From Microvirga sp. Mcv34 (GTDB taxonomy: Bacteria; Pseudomonadota; Alphaproteobacteria; Rhizobiales; Beijerinckiaceae), in NCBI RefSeq assembly GCF_024519725.1, contig NZ_JALJRK010000011.1:1-60689 (forward strand): a stretch of DNA of 60,689 nucleotides. The letters are read 5' to 3'. The notes beneath the pieces were generated by a model that made no database searches, had not been told where the DNA came from, and saw only the letters and a list, made by a program, of their open reading frames with translations. Positions 39,277 to 47,864 of the stretch are shown here, piece by piece. Within the stretch, counting starts at the first letter, position 1. Each line of letters begins with the position of its first letter. Position numbers and translations under genes: made by a program.

Positions 39277-39726
39277 ATGGCAACGCTTACGCCCGAACAG
39301 GCCGTCGAACAGGCCCGAGCGGCGGCAGAGGCTGCCCGCCGCTCGGCCGAGGCAGCCCAGACCATCGCCGACCAGGTGGCAGAAGCCGCCGGCAACGCCG
39401 CCGCCGTCGTGACCCACGGGGCCGTCGACCCGACCGTGTTTCGTCTCGCGATCTTCGTGCTGGCGATCTTCGTCGGCTACTACGTGGTCTGGTCGGTGAC
39501 CCCGGCGCTGCATACGCCGCTCATGTCGGTCACCAACGCCATCTCGTCGGTGATCGTGGTCGGTGCGCTGCTGGCGGTGGGCGTCAATGTGGCCCCTAGC
39601 CTCGGTGACGGACCGATCTGGGCCCGGGCGCTCGGCTTCATCGGCCTCGTCCTCGCCAGCATCAACATCTTCGGCGGCTTCCTGGTGACCCAGCGCATGC
39701 TCGCCATGTACCGCAAGAAGGGGTGA
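39277..39726 (+). CDS. pntAB: NAD(P) transhydrogenase subunit alpha, part 2
   Basis: The 149-residue product has an Ala/Glu-rich N-terminus (about 1-42) and several membrane helices (about 50-140). It is the membrane part of the alpha subunit in organisms that split the subunit. [44 protein letters not shown] matches the family. It starts 20 bases after pntAA and ends four bases before pntB. Confidence 0.95.
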   Translation: MATLTPEQAVEQARAAAEAARRSAEAAQTIADQVAEAAGNAAAVVTHGAVDPTVFRLAIFVLAIFVGYYVVWSVTPALHTPLMSVTNAISSVIVVGALLAVGVNVAPSLGDGPIWARALGFIGLVLASINIFGGFLVTQRMLAMYRKKG

Positions 39727-39730
39727 GGCG

Positions 39731-41128
39731 ATGTCGGCCAATCTAGCCTCGATCCTCTATCTCGTCTCCGGCGTCCTGTTCATCCTGGCGCTGCGCGGCC
39801 TGTCCCATCCTACTACCTCCCGGCAGGGCAACCTCTACGGCATGGTGGGCATGGGGATCGCCATCCTCACCACTTTGTTCGTCTCCCCGCCGAGCGGGTT
39901 CGGCGGCTGGGCCCTGGTGATCCTCGGCCTCGCCATCGGCGGCGGCATCGGCGCCGTGGTCGCCCGGCGAGTGCCGATGACGGCCATGCCGCAGCTGGTC
40001 GCCGCCTTCCACTCCCTGGTGGGCCTCGCGGCCGTGCTGGTGGCGGCGGGCGCCCTCTACGCGCCGCAGGCCTTCGGCATCGGCTCGGAGGGCACCATCC
40101 ATGGCGGCTCGCTGTTCGAAATGGCGCTGGGCGTCGCCATCGGTGCCATCACCTTCACCGGTTCCGTCATCGCGTTCCTGAAGCTCGATGGGCGGATGTC
40201 CGGCAAGCCGATCCTGCTGCCGAGCCGGCACCTGATCAACATCGCCCTCGCTGTCCTGCTGCTGGTGCTGCTCGTCGTTTTCATCCGTACCGAGAGCCAT
40301 GCGGCCTTCTGGCTGATCGTGCTGGTCTCCTTCGTGCTCGGCGTGACGCTGATCATTCCCATCGGCGGCGCCGACATGCCGGTGGTGGTGTCGATGCTGA
40401 ACTCCTATTCCGGCTGGGCGGCGGCGGGCATCGGCTTCACGCTGGGCAACCTCGCGCTCATCATCACCGGCGCATTGGTCGGCTCCTCGGGCGCGATCCT
40501 GTCCTACATCATGTGCAAGGGCATGAATCGCTCCTTCATCTCGGTGATCCTCGGCGGCTTCGGTGGCGAGACAGTCGTCGCCGCGGGCGGTGCGGTCGAG
40601 ACCCGGCCGGTCAAGCAGGGCTCGGCGGACGATGCCGCCTTCATCATGAAGAACGCCGCCAAGGTCATCATCGTGCCGGGCTACGGCATGGCGGTCGCCC
40701 AGGCGCAGCACGCGCTGCGCGAGATGGCTGACCAGCTGAAGGCCGAGGGTGTCGAGGTGAAGTACGCCATCCATCCGGTGGCGGGCCGTATGCCCGGCCA
40801 CATGAACGTGCTGCTGGCGGAAGCCAACGTGCCCTACGACGAGGTCTTCGAACTCGAGGACATCAACGGCGAGTTCGCGCAGGCCGACGTCGCCTTCGTC
40901 ATCGGCGCCAACGACGTGACGAACCCGGCCGCGAAGACCGACCCGTCCTCGCCGATCTTCGGCATGCCGATCCTCGACGTGGAGCGCGCCAAGACCGTGC
41001 TGTTCATCAAGCGCGGCATGGGCTCCGGCTATGCCGGCGTCGAGAACGAGCTGTTCTTCCGCGACAACACCATGATGCTCTTCGGCGACGCCAAGAAGGT
41101 CGTGGATGAGATCCTGAAGAATCTCTGA
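39731..41128 (+). CDS. pntB: NAD(P) transhydrogenase subunit beta
   Basis: The 465-residue product has an N-terminal membrane domain and a C-terminal NADP(H)-binding domain (about residues 290-465) with VIIVPGYGMAVAQAQHALREMADQL, GRMPGHMNVLLAEANVPYD and FVIGANDVTNPAAKTDPSSPI. It completes the proton-translocating transhydrogenase complex with the two alpha parts. It is the last gene of the operon. Confidence 0.97.
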   Translation: MSANLASILYLVSGVLFILALRGLSHPTTSRQGNLYGMVGMGIAILTTLFVSPPSGFGGWALVILGLAIGGGIGAVVARRVPMTAMPQLVAAFHSLVGLAAVLVAAGALYAPQAFGIGSEGTIHGGSLFEMALGVAIGAITFTGSVIAFLKLDGRMSGKPILLPSRHLINIALAVLLLVLLVVFIRTESHAAFWLIVLVSFVLGVTLIIPIGGADMPVVVSMLNSYSGWAAAGIGFTLGNLALIITGALVGSSGAILSYIMCKGMNRSFISVILGGFGGETVVAAGGAVETRPVKQGSADDAAFIMKNAAKVIIVPGYGMAVAQAQHALREMADQLKAEGVEVKYAIHPVAGRMPGHMNVLLAEANVPYDEVFELEDINGEFAQADVAFVIGANDVTNPAAKTDPSSPIFGMPILDVERAKTVLFIKRGMGSGYAGVENELFFRDNTMMLFGDAKKVVDEILKNL

Positions 41129-41173
41129 CAACATTAGCATTGCGCTCCTCATGGCGGTCGGCCAGCGGAGAAG

Positions 41174-41779
41174 ATGAGCATGCTGCGGAAACGGCGCACC
41201 GTCCTTCTTCTCGGATGGTGTCTTCTTCTGGTGCCGCCAGTGCTCGTGGCGGGCGCTTTAGCCGAGGTCGCGGTCTATGCCTCGTTCTCTGATGACAGGC
41301 CTGCAGATGCTGCAATCATTCTGGGCGCGGCCGTTGCGGAGGACAGGCCGTCGCCTGTTTTCGAAGAGCGGATTCGTCATGCGGTTGCGCTCTATAAGGC
41401 AGGCCGAGTTCGGATGCTGATTGCGACCGGCGGATTGGGCCCCGGAGACAAGGTGACAGAGGCAGAGGCCGCTCAGCGTTGGAGCCTTGCGCAAGGGGTG
41501 CCGATCAATGCCATCATTATGGAAACTCGATCGCACACGACGCAGGAAAATTTGGCTTTCGCTCTGCCGCTTCTGCGCCAGCATGGAGTCAAGCATGTTC
41601 TGCTTGTCAGCGATCCACTGCACATGCGCCGAGCCATGGCAATAGCGAGGCGCCTTGGGATAGAGGCCGCGCCATCGCCCACTCCGACGAGCCGCTTTGA
41701 AAGCTTGTCGACGTGGGTGCCATTTCTCATATCGGAGACTTACTACCTCGCCCGTTGCCGTATGACCGCAAAGTGCTGA
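41174..41779 (+). CDS. YdcF family (DUF218) protein
   Basis: The 201-residue product starts with a membrane segment (about residues 10-33) and a DUF218 domain (about 43-195): ADAAIILGAAV, ATGGLGPGDKVTEAEAAQRW, METRSHTTQENLAFALPLL, and VKHVLLVSDPLHMRRAMAIARRLG. Relatives (YdcF, SanA) have been linked to envelope integrity, but no reaction is firmly known. Its base composition is less GC-rich than the pnt operon just upstream (45 bases). Confidence 0.87.
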   Translation: MSMLRKRRTVLLLGWCLLLVPPVLVAGALAEVAVYASFSDDRPADAAIILGAAVAEDRPSPVFEERIRHAVALYKAGRVRMLIATGGLGPGDKVTEAEAAQRWSLAQGVPINAIIMETRSHTTQENLAFALPLLRQHGVKHVLLVSDPLHMRRAMAIARRLGIEAAPSPTPTSRFESLSTWVPFLISETYYLARCRMTAKC

Positions 41780-41875
41780 TCCGATCAGGCTCTTTTCGAG
41801 AGACGACTCTCAGCGCCGTTATGTGCTTGGTTCCATTTCCTGATAGGAAAGAAAAGTAGTTTTCAGAGAACGAGC

Positions 41876-42355
41876 ATGTCCCAGATCACCCTCCGTACTG
41901 CCCTCCCGGCCGACCGGGAAGCCGTCATCGAGCTGATCCACCAGCTCAACGTGTTCGAGGCCGACCTCGTGGGCGACCGACGGCGGGACTATCGGTCGGC
42001 GGCGGAATATTACGACGAGCTGATGCAGCGCCTGTCCCGGCGCAACGGCCGCATCGTCCTGGCGGTGACAGAGAGGGTGGTGGTCGGCGCCATGGGCTTC
42101 TCGGTCGACCAGGACGCTGCCTATGTGGTCGAGGACGTGCGTCATCACGGCACGGTGACGGACCTGATCGTGCACGCCGACCGGCGCGGGCAGGGCATCG
42201 GCCAGGCGCTCCTGACGGAGGCCGAGCGCCTCACCCGCGAGGCCGGCCTGAAACGCCTCGTCATCGGCGTCCTCGCGGCCAATGAGAGGGCCGAGCGCAC
42301 CTATCGCGCCTTCGGCTTCGAGCCTTACGTTTCGATCCTGTCGAAGGAACTCTGA
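41876..42355 (+). CDS. GNAT family N-acetyltransferase
   Basis: The 159-residue product has the acetyl-CoA-binding motif VHADRRGQGIGQALLTEAERL at about residues 100-120 and the preceding strand VEDVRHHGTVTDLIV, with YRAFGFEPY at the end. The substrate cannot be predicted. Confidence 0.88.
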   Translation: MSQITLRTALPADREAVIELIHQLNVFEADLVGDRRRDYRSAAEYYDELMQRLSRRNGRIVLAVTERVVVGAMGFSVDQDAAYVVEDVRHHGTVTDLIVHADRRGQGIGQALLTEAERLTREAGLKRLVIGVLAANERAERTYRAFGFEPYVSILSKEL

Positions 42356-42363
42356 CGGCCTCG

Positions 42364-42403
42364 GACCCAAAAGTGGTCCCGGTTTTGGGATCAATTCCGA
42401 TGC
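42364..42403. repeat. Dispersed intergenic repeat copy
   Basis: ACCCAAAAGTGGTCCCGGTT, a TTTTGGGATC return and a terminal CCGATGCT form an imperfect inverted repeat. It resembles the copy at 46451-46490 and shares the AAAAGTGG word with the copies at 18166-18255. Confidence 0.65.
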
Positions 42404-42444
42404 TTTTCGTCCTGGCTTGAACATCGTTCGGGGCCGCACGATGC

Positions 42445-43041
42445 TCAAGGGGCCGGATAGGCTTCGTCCCAGGCCGTGAGCACCGTCAGCCTGGGCCAGC
42501 GGGCGGGCCAGTCCTTGCTCGCAACCCGCTCGCGATAGACGTCCATCTTGTGTGCGAAAGCCGGCGTCGGTCTCACGATCAGGTCGAGAAGATCCTGAAC
42601 GCCATGGGGCGCCATCACGTCGACTTTGCCGTCGATTGATCGCGCCGCGATGGCGGTGGCGGTTTCGGACCAATGCGCGACGGCATCAAAGGTGTCGCGA
42701 TAAGGCCTGTCGCCATTGCGAAGATGCATGCGGGCCTGGTTCTTCACGGACCAGATCGTGCCGGGCGCAAGAGCGCGGAGGCGGTGCTCCAGGTCGCTTT
42801 CCCGTTCTCTTCCCGTGTCGCCCGGGTCGAAAAAGATCACGTCCACGTCATTAAGACGGGAAGCGTCCAAGGTGCGCCCATGCAGGACGTCCCAGACAGT
42901 GTTGCGGATGAATCCAGCGCCGATCCAGCCATCGGGAAGCCTGAGGCTCTCCACATGTAAAAGAAGCGCATGCAGGTCCGCATGCGCTTCGAGGAGGTGT
43001 GCGATATCGGCGAAGCCGCGCAGGGGAGGGGCGGGGTTCAT
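42445..43041 (-). CDS. Nucleotidyltransferase family protein (NTP_transf_6/DUF925)
   Basis: The 198-residue product has the family pattern WIGAGFIRNTVWDVLHG (about residues 38-54) and the acidic metal-binding stretch NDVDVIFFDPGD, followed by NQARMHLRNGDRPYRDTFDAVAHWSETATAI. Nothing indicates the substrate or nucleotide. It stands alone between a repeat and a TPR lipoprotein gene. Confidence 0.85.
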   Translation of the reverse strand: MNPAPPLRGFADIAHLLEAHADLHALLLHVESLRLPDGWIGAGFIRNTVWDVLHGRTLDASRLNDVDVIFFDPGDTGRERESDLEHRLRALAPGTIWSVKNQARMHLRNGDRPYRDTFDAVAHWSETATAIAARSIDGKVDVMAPHGVQDLLDLIVRPTPAFAHKMDVYRERVASKDWPARWPRLTVLTAWDEAYPAP

Positions 43042-43062
43042 GCCGCCGCACTCCGAGAGGCT

Positions 43063-43926
43063 TTACGAGCGGAACAGGCCTGCCATGCCGCCTTGTAGGC
43101 GGGAGCTGCCCTGCCGGGCGACGCTGTTGCTGTTGTCGAGGGCCAGTGCGCGCGAATAGCTCTCGAGAGCCTGGCTCTTGTCGCCCTTGCGCTCGAGGGC
43201 CACGCCGCGCCACGCCCAGGAATTGGCGTCCTTGCTATCGACGTTCAGGGCCGCGTTGAAGTCCTCGATGGCCTTGTCGTACTGGTTCGTCGCCACGAAG
43301 CTCTGGCCGCGGGCCGCGTAGGGGGCACCCACGAAGGGATTGCGGTCGATGGTGGCGTCGAAGTCGAGGATCGCCTGCTGGTGCATGCCCTGGCGCTGGT
43401 AAAGCAGGCCGCGGGAGTGGAGCGCCTCGGCCGATTCGGGCAGCAGGCGGGTGGCCATGTTCAGGTCGGCCAGGGCCTCCTGATACTGGTTCTGGGCGCG
43501 GTACAGATTGGCGCGGCCGATATAGGCCGGGCCGTAATTGGGATCCGCCTGGATCGAGCGCGTGAAGTCGGAAAGCGCCTGATCGTTACGGTTCGTCTGC
43601 CGCAGCGCCAGCGCGCGGTTGGTATAGGCAGGCGCATAATTCGGATCGAGCTGCACCGCCTTGGTGAAATCCGCCATGGCGCTGCTGTAGTTGCCCACGC
43701 GGGCATAGGCGGCGCCACGGGTGTTGTAGGCGCTCGGATCGTTCGGGTTGCGCTGGATCACATCCGACAGGGAGGAGATGTTGACCGTGCTCGTGCCCTG
43801 CGTGTCTTCTTCCACTACGGCGATCCGCTGGGTGGGGCCTCCGCCCACGGTGCTGCAGGCTGAAAGGCCGAGGGCGACGAGGGTCAGGCTCAGGGGGGCA
43901 AAACGGCGAATCGATGGGGCGAACAC
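43063..43926 (-). CDS. Tetratricopeptide-repeat lipoprotein
   Basis: The 287-residue product has a lipoprotein signal with lipobox LSAC (Cys24) and about seven tetratricopeptide repeats (about residues 58-275), such as NYAPAYTNRALALRQTNRNDQALSDFTRSIQADP. NlpI-like proteins of this type scaffold peptidoglycan hydrolases. The exact partner is unknown. A small ORF overlaps it in other frames but is a shadow. Confidence 0.88.
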   Translation of the reverse strand: MFAPSIRRFAPLSLTLVALGLSACSTVGGGPTQRIAVVEEDTQGTSTVNISSLSDVIQRNPNDPSAYNTRGAAYARVGNYSSAMADFTKAVQLDPNYAPAYTNRALALRQTNRNDQALSDFTRSIQADPNYGPAYIGRANLYRAQNQYQEALADLNMATRLLPESAEALHSRGLLYQRQGMHQQAILDFDATIDRNPFVGAPYAARGQSFVATNQYDKAIEDFNAALNVDSKDANSWAWRGVALERKGDKSQALESYSRALALDNSNSVARQGSSRLQGGMAGLFRS

Positions 43927-44083
43927 CTTCGTCTCCAGCTTTTTTACTCACGGTACCAGGAAGCGGCACTCTGGCGGGAATTCCTTAACAGCCGCGAAAC
44001 AAGGCATCAAAAAGGCGCGAAGGCAATAGGAATTGCAACTTAGTTCCGTCGCGGCCCGTGAAGCAAGGTCCAGACATGCAAAC

Positions 44084-44109
44084 AGCGCCCCGCTTTCGCG
44101 AAGGGCGCT
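44084..44109 (-). terminator. Terminator-like hairpin after rpsU
   Basis: AGCGCCC (44084-44090) and GGGCGCT (44103-44109) pair around a 12-base loop 46 bases past the rpsU stop. The U run on the minus strand is short. Confidence 0.45.
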
Positions 44110-44154
44110 GGTTCACAACCGATCGGCTAGGCCTTTCAGGCCCGCTCGGAGAGC

Positions 44155-44385
44155 TTAGCGGGTCGGACGGGGCTTCGAAGGCAGCAGGCCTTCACGCTGC
44201 ATGCGCTTGCGGATCAGCTTGCGAGCGCGGCGAACGGCCTCAGCCTTCTCGCGGGCCTTCTTCTCGGACGGCTTCTCGTAGTGGCCGCGAAGCTTCATCT
44301 CGCGGAAGATGCCCTCACGCTGCATCTTCTTCTTGAGAGCGCGGAGCGCCTGATCGACGTTGTTATCCCGGACAAGAACCTGCAC
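44155..44385 (-). CDS. rpsU: 30S ribosomal protein S21
   Basis: The 76-residue product begins [46 protein letters not shown], which is the highly conserved S21 sequence of the basic, helical type found in alphaproteobacteria. It is a late-assembling protein of the small ribosomal subunit and helps with mRNA 5' binding. Confidence 0.97.
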   Translation of the reverse strand: MQVLVRDNNVDQALRALKKKMQREGIFREMKLRGHYEKPSEKKAREKAEAVRRARKLIRKRMQREGLLPSKPRPTR

Positions 44386-44554
44386 GCGAATTCCTCGTTT
44401 TTGAACCGTTTCGATTGTGACAAAAAAGCAATGAGGCGCGTCATGCGCACCTCTATCTGGTCGGCGTCGATATCAGAAGAAGCCTTGCCTGTCCAGGGTT
44501 GCTTCTCAAGAAAAGCGCCGGTCCGGAAGGCCAACTGTTCCGTAAGGGAAAGGT

Positions 44555-45634
44555 TCAGTTCCGTTCCGGAGAAACGCGGGTGACATGACCCATCTTGCGG
44601 CCCGCCCGGGCTTCCGTCTTGCCGTAGAGATGCAGTTGCGCTCCCGGCTCGGCCAGGATTTCCTCCCAGGCATCCGCATCGTGCCCGATCAGGTTCTTCA
44701 TCTCGACCCGGCCGAGGCGGGCGGTGCCGCCCAGGGGCCAGCCGCAGACCGCCCTCACATGCTGCTCGAACTGCGAAGTCGTGGCACCGCCGAGCGTCCA
44801 GTGGCCTGAATTGTGCACCCGCGGGGCGATCTCGTTCACCACGAGGTGCTCGGATCCGTTTCCGGTCACGAGAAACAGCTCGACCGCGAGCACGCCCACA
44901 TAGTCCAGCGCCTCCGCGATGGAACGGGCGATGCGGAAGGCCTGCTCCTCCGTCTCAGGGGAGACGCCGGCCGGGACCTGGGTGGTGTCCAGGATGTGGT
45001 TGCGATGCTCGTTGGCGCACAGGTCATAGGCCGCGAAGGCGCCCGCGGCCGTGCGGGCGGCCACCACGGAGACCTCCCGCTCGAAAGGCACGAAGCCCTC
45101 CAGGATGGAGGCTGCGCGTCCGATCTCCTCCCAGGCAGCGACGGGATCGGTCTCAGGCGTGATCTTCACCTGTCCCTTGCCGTCATAGCCGAAGCGGCGG
45201 GTCTTGAGCACGGCGGGCCGGCCGATGCGCTCCACGGCCTCGGCCAGTTCGGCCTCGTTCGACACGGGCGCGAAGGGCGCGACCGCGATGCCGAGGCCCG
45301 CGATGAAGCTCTTCTCGAGAAACCGGTCCTGCGACACGGCCAGGGCCTGCGCATTGGGGGCAAGCGGCGCGTGGGCGCTCAGGATCGCGGCCGTCTCGCT
45401 CGGCACGTTCTCGAACTCGTAGGTCACCACGTCCACGGCCTTGGCGAAGCGCACCAGGTTCGCCTCGTCCTCGTAAGGAGCGATGGTGTATTCCGTCGCC
45501 ACCTCGAAAGCCGGGCTGTTCTCCTCCGGCGCGTAGATATGCGTCCTCAGGCCGAGCTGCGCCGCCGCCATGGCGATCATGCGGCCGAGCTGGCCGCCGC
45601 CGAGAATGCCGAGGATGCAGCCGGGACGGATCAT
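44555..45634 (-). CDS. purK: 5-(carboxyamino)imidazole ribonucleotide synthase
   Basis: The 359-residue product has ILGGGQLGRMIAMAAAQLG at residues 9-27 (nucleotide/substrate-binding) and an ATP-grasp domain with RFGYDGKGQVKI, EREVSVVAAR and ELFLVTGNGSEHLVVNEIAPRVHNSGH. It carboxylates AIR to N5-CAIR using ATP and bicarbonate in purine synthesis. I chose the ATG at 45634, which follows purE by eight bases; the frame is open further into purE. Confidence 0.96.
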   Translation of the reverse strand: MIRPGCILGILGGGQLGRMIAMAAAQLGLRTHIYAPEENSPAFEVATEYTIAPYEDEANLVRFAKAVDVVTYEFENVPSETAAILSAHAPLAPNAQALAVSQDRFLEKSFIAGLGIAVAPFAPVSNEAELAEAVERIGRPAVLKTRRFGYDGKGQVKITPETDPVAAWEEIGRAASILEGFVPFEREVSVVAARTAAGAFAAYDLCANEHRNHILDTTQVPAGVSPETEEQAFRIARSIAEALDYVGVLAVELFLVTGNGSEHLVVNEIAPRVHNSGHWTLGGATTSQFEQHVRAVCGWPLGGTARLGRVEMKNLIGHDADAWEEILAEPGAQLHLYGKTEARAGRKMGHVTRVSPERN

Positions 45635-45642
45635 GGGTTTCT

Positions 45643-46134
45643 CTAGCCTTCGTTGGAGGGGCGCTCGGCCACGCTCTCGCTCTGGCGCTGCCGCCATTCG
45701 TCGAGGCGCTGGCTCAGGGCGGGATCGTGCAGGGCCAGCACGGCGGCCGCGAGCAGGGCCGCATTCACCGCGCCCGCGCGCCCGATGGCCAGGGTGCCGA
45801 CCGGAATGCCAGCGGGCATCTGCACGATGGAGAGCAGGCTGTCCTGGCCCGAGAGCGCCTTCGATTCCACCGGCACGCCGAAGACGGGCAGGGGGGTCAT
45901 GGCGGCGGTCATGCCGGGCAGGTGCGCGGCCCCGCCGGCGCCCGCGATGATGACCTGAAAGCCGTCCGCCCGGGCCCCCTTGGCGAAGGCCACCAGCCGG
46001 TCCGGCGTGCGGTGCGCGGAGACGATGCGGGTATCATAGGCCACGCCCAGGGCATCGAGCGTCTCGGCCGCGTGGCGCATGGTGGCCCAGTCGGACTGGC
46101 TGCCCATGATGATGGCAATAGGGGGACGCGCCAT
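45643..46134 (-). CDS. purE: N5-CAIR mutase
   Basis: The 163-residue product has the class I PurE sequence: [24 protein letters not shown] (residues 8-31), SAHRTPDRL and [14 protein letters not shown]. It converts N5-CAIR to CAIR. The gene is the first of a purE-purK pair. Confidence 0.97.
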   Translation of the reverse strand: MARPPIAIIMGSQSDWATMRHAAETLDALGVAYDTRIVSAHRTPDRLVAFAKGARADGFQVIIAGAGGAAHLPGMTAAMTPLPVFGVPVESKALSGQDSLLSIVQMPAGIPVGTLAIGRAGAVNAALLAAAVLALHDPALSQRLDEWRQRQSESVAERPSNEG

Positions 46135-46227
46135 GGTGTGGCTCCGGATTCAGGGCCTTAACTGTCCAGCGGGAATAGCGAAGCCGCTTCGGGCAGGCAA
46201 GGGCGTTCCCGAAAAGGGCAGTGATTC

Positions 46228-46428
46228 TCAGGCGATGATGTCGGGGGTCAGCTGATCTTCGAGGCGGATGATCTGGTCCTTGAGGGCGAGCTTGCGCTTC
46301 TTGAGGCGCTGAACCTGGAGCTGGTCCCCGGCGACCATGCTCTCCAGGGCGTCGATGGCCATGTCGAGATCACGGTGCTCCTGCTTCAGACGGGCCAATT
46401 CCGCTTCCAGTTCAGCCAATTCTGTCAT
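46228..46428 (-). CDS. YdcH family (DUF465) protein (copy 1)
   Basis: The 66-residue product is one long predicted coiled coil: LEAELARLKQEHRDLDMAIDALE, then QVQRLKKRKLALKDQIIRLEDQL. It is a DUF465/YdcH member of unknown function, lies 94 bases downstream of purE and is divergent from copy 2 at 46733. Confidence 0.88.
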   Translation of the reverse strand: MTELAELEAELARLKQEHRDLDMAIDALESMVAGDQLQVQRLKKRKLALKDQIIRLEDQLTPDIIA

Positions 46429-46732
46429 TGAAAATACCTAGAGCCTCAGGCCCAAAAGTGGATTCCACTTTTGGGATCGATCCGATGCTCAATCCCTTAA
46501 GCGGCGCATCGCAGGCTGCGGAAACCGGGCCCTCTTTTCCGCACGATGCGCGAGATGCCAGACCGCTTTCAGCGGCCGGGCCACAATGGGGCGGAAGTAT
46601 GCTCTCGGGCCCTGTGGAGAGCAAGAGAGCCGGAGCATCTTCTACTCTCGAATCTTTGAATTTCGCCTTCGACTCGCCACACTCTATCTGCCACAATGTT
46701 CCCCGTCAGTAGATCGAATAGGAGGAACTGAC
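46429..46732. repeat. 304-base intergenic region with two dispersed repeat families
   Basis: CCCAAAAGTGG followed by CCACTTTTGGGATCGATCC (46451-46490) is a near-perfect inverted repeat, and 46506-46549 is an inverted copy of the GCATCGTGCGGAAAAG family seen at 18166-18255. The rest must hold promoters of the divergent DUF465 genes. I see nothing else. Confidence 0.7.
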
Positions 46733-46915
46733 ATGCCGCTGCAGAATCACCTGACGGAGCTGGAACGGAAGCATCGCGCCCTCGAGCGCGAAATCCAGGA
46801 TACTCTCAACAGACCGTCGGCAGATGACATGAGGCTGGCAGAGCTCAAGCGGAAGAAGCTTCAGCTCAAGGACGAGATTACGAGACTGAGAACGTCCGAT
46901 TCGGTGGTGCACTAG
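46733..46915 (+). CDS. YdcH family (DUF465) protein (copy 2)
   Basis: The 60-residue product (MPLQNHLTELERKHRALEREIQDTLNRPSADDMRLAELKRKKLQLKDEITRLRTSD) is a two-helix coiled-coil DUF465 protein, paralogous to copy 1. An AGGAGG ribosome binding site precedes the ATG. The frame is open upstream through a repeat, but the longer start is not credible. A terminator lies 33 bases after the stop. Confidence 0.88.
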   Translation: MPLQNHLTELERKHRALEREIQDTLNRPSADDMRLAELKRKKLQLKDEITRLRTSDSVVH

Positions 46916-46947
46916 CCACCCGAACCCTCGCATTTTTCCAACTGAAG

Positions 46948-46982
46948 AAGCCGTCGCTTTACTCAAGGAGCGACGGCTTTTT
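46948..46982 (+). terminator. Terminator of DUF465 copy 2
   Basis: AAGCCGTCGCT (46948-46958) and AGCGACGGCTT (46969-46979) form an 11-base stem with a 10-base loop, followed by TTTTTC. The convergent TauE gene ends just beyond. Confidence 0.88.
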
Positions 46983-46992
46983 CGTGGAGATC

Positions 46993-47751
46993 CTACAGAT
47001 AGGTCACCGCGCCGTCATAGATGAGCTTGGCGCCGACGAGGATCAGCAGGACGTAGACGGCCGTGTAGAAGGCCTGGCCCGAAACCCGCCGCACCAGCAG
47101 CACGCCGGCCCAGGTCGACGCAATGGCAACCGGGAACAGGGCGCCCGCGGTGGCCATGTTCTCGGCCGTGAACTGCCCGAGCGCCAGATAAGGCGGCACC
47201 TTGATCCAGTTGATCATCGCGAAGAGCACGGCTCCGGTGCCGACGAAGATGTCCCGCGGCAGCCGCTGGGGCATGACGTAGATCTGGAAGGGCGGCCCGC
47301 CCGCGTGGGCGACCATGCTGGTGAAGCCCGTGACCCAGCCCCAGAAGATGCCGCGCGGCACGTCGGCCGGCGCGGCCTTCGGCGGGCTCGCGCGGCGTTC
47401 CACCACCATGCGGCGGATGGCGAAAGCCACGGAAATGATCCCGACGGCCAGCTTGACGGCGGCGTCGGACACCTGGGCGGCCAGGAGATAGCCCGTCACG
47501 ATGCCCGAGATGCCGCCCAGGAGCATGATCACCACGTTGCGCCGGTCCCAGGTGCGCCGGTAGGCCCAGACCGACACCACGTCCTGCACGATCAGGATCG
47601 GCAGGGTAATGGCGGCCGCCTGCACGGGCGACACCACCAGGGCCATCAGGGGCAGCGAGAGGGCGCCGAGCCCCGAGAAGCCGCCCTTGGCCAGTCCGAG
47701 CAGGATCACCGCGGGAATGGCGGCGGCATAGAAGAGGGGATCGGTAATCAC
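46993..47751 (-). CDS. TauE/SafE family sulfite-exporter-type permease
   Basis: The product (about 252 residues from the GTG at 47751) has about eight hydrophobic segments and the TauE/SafE halves: LGLAKGGFSGLGALSLPLMALV near the N-terminus and GWVTGFTSMVAHAGGPPFQIYVMPQ in the second half. The family exports sulfite, sulfoacetate or other organic anions. No start with a good ribosome binding site is present; the frame is open to 47871. It is divergent from prpE, with about 113 bases between the starts. Confidence 0.85.
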   Translation of the reverse strand: MITDPLFYAAAIPAVILLGLAKGGFSGLGALSLPLMALVVSPVQAAAITLPILIVQDVVSVWAYRRTWDRRNVVIMLLGGISGIVTGYLLAAQVSDAAVKLAVGIISVAFAIRRMVVERRASPPKAAPADVPRGIFWGWVTGFTSMVAHAGGPPFQIYVMPQRLPRDIFVGTGAVLFAMINWIKVPPYLALGQFTAENMATAGALFPVAIASTWAGVLLVRRVSGQAFYTAVYVLLILVGAKLIYDGAVTYL

Positions 47752-47864
47752 GACAGCACTCGCCGAAAGTCGACTCACCGAAAGTCGCCCCTGACCACGG
47801 CTTGATGGCCTGCTACCACAGCAGGCGCTTGAAGTCTCATGCAGAGAACGCAAGGGGGAACGCC

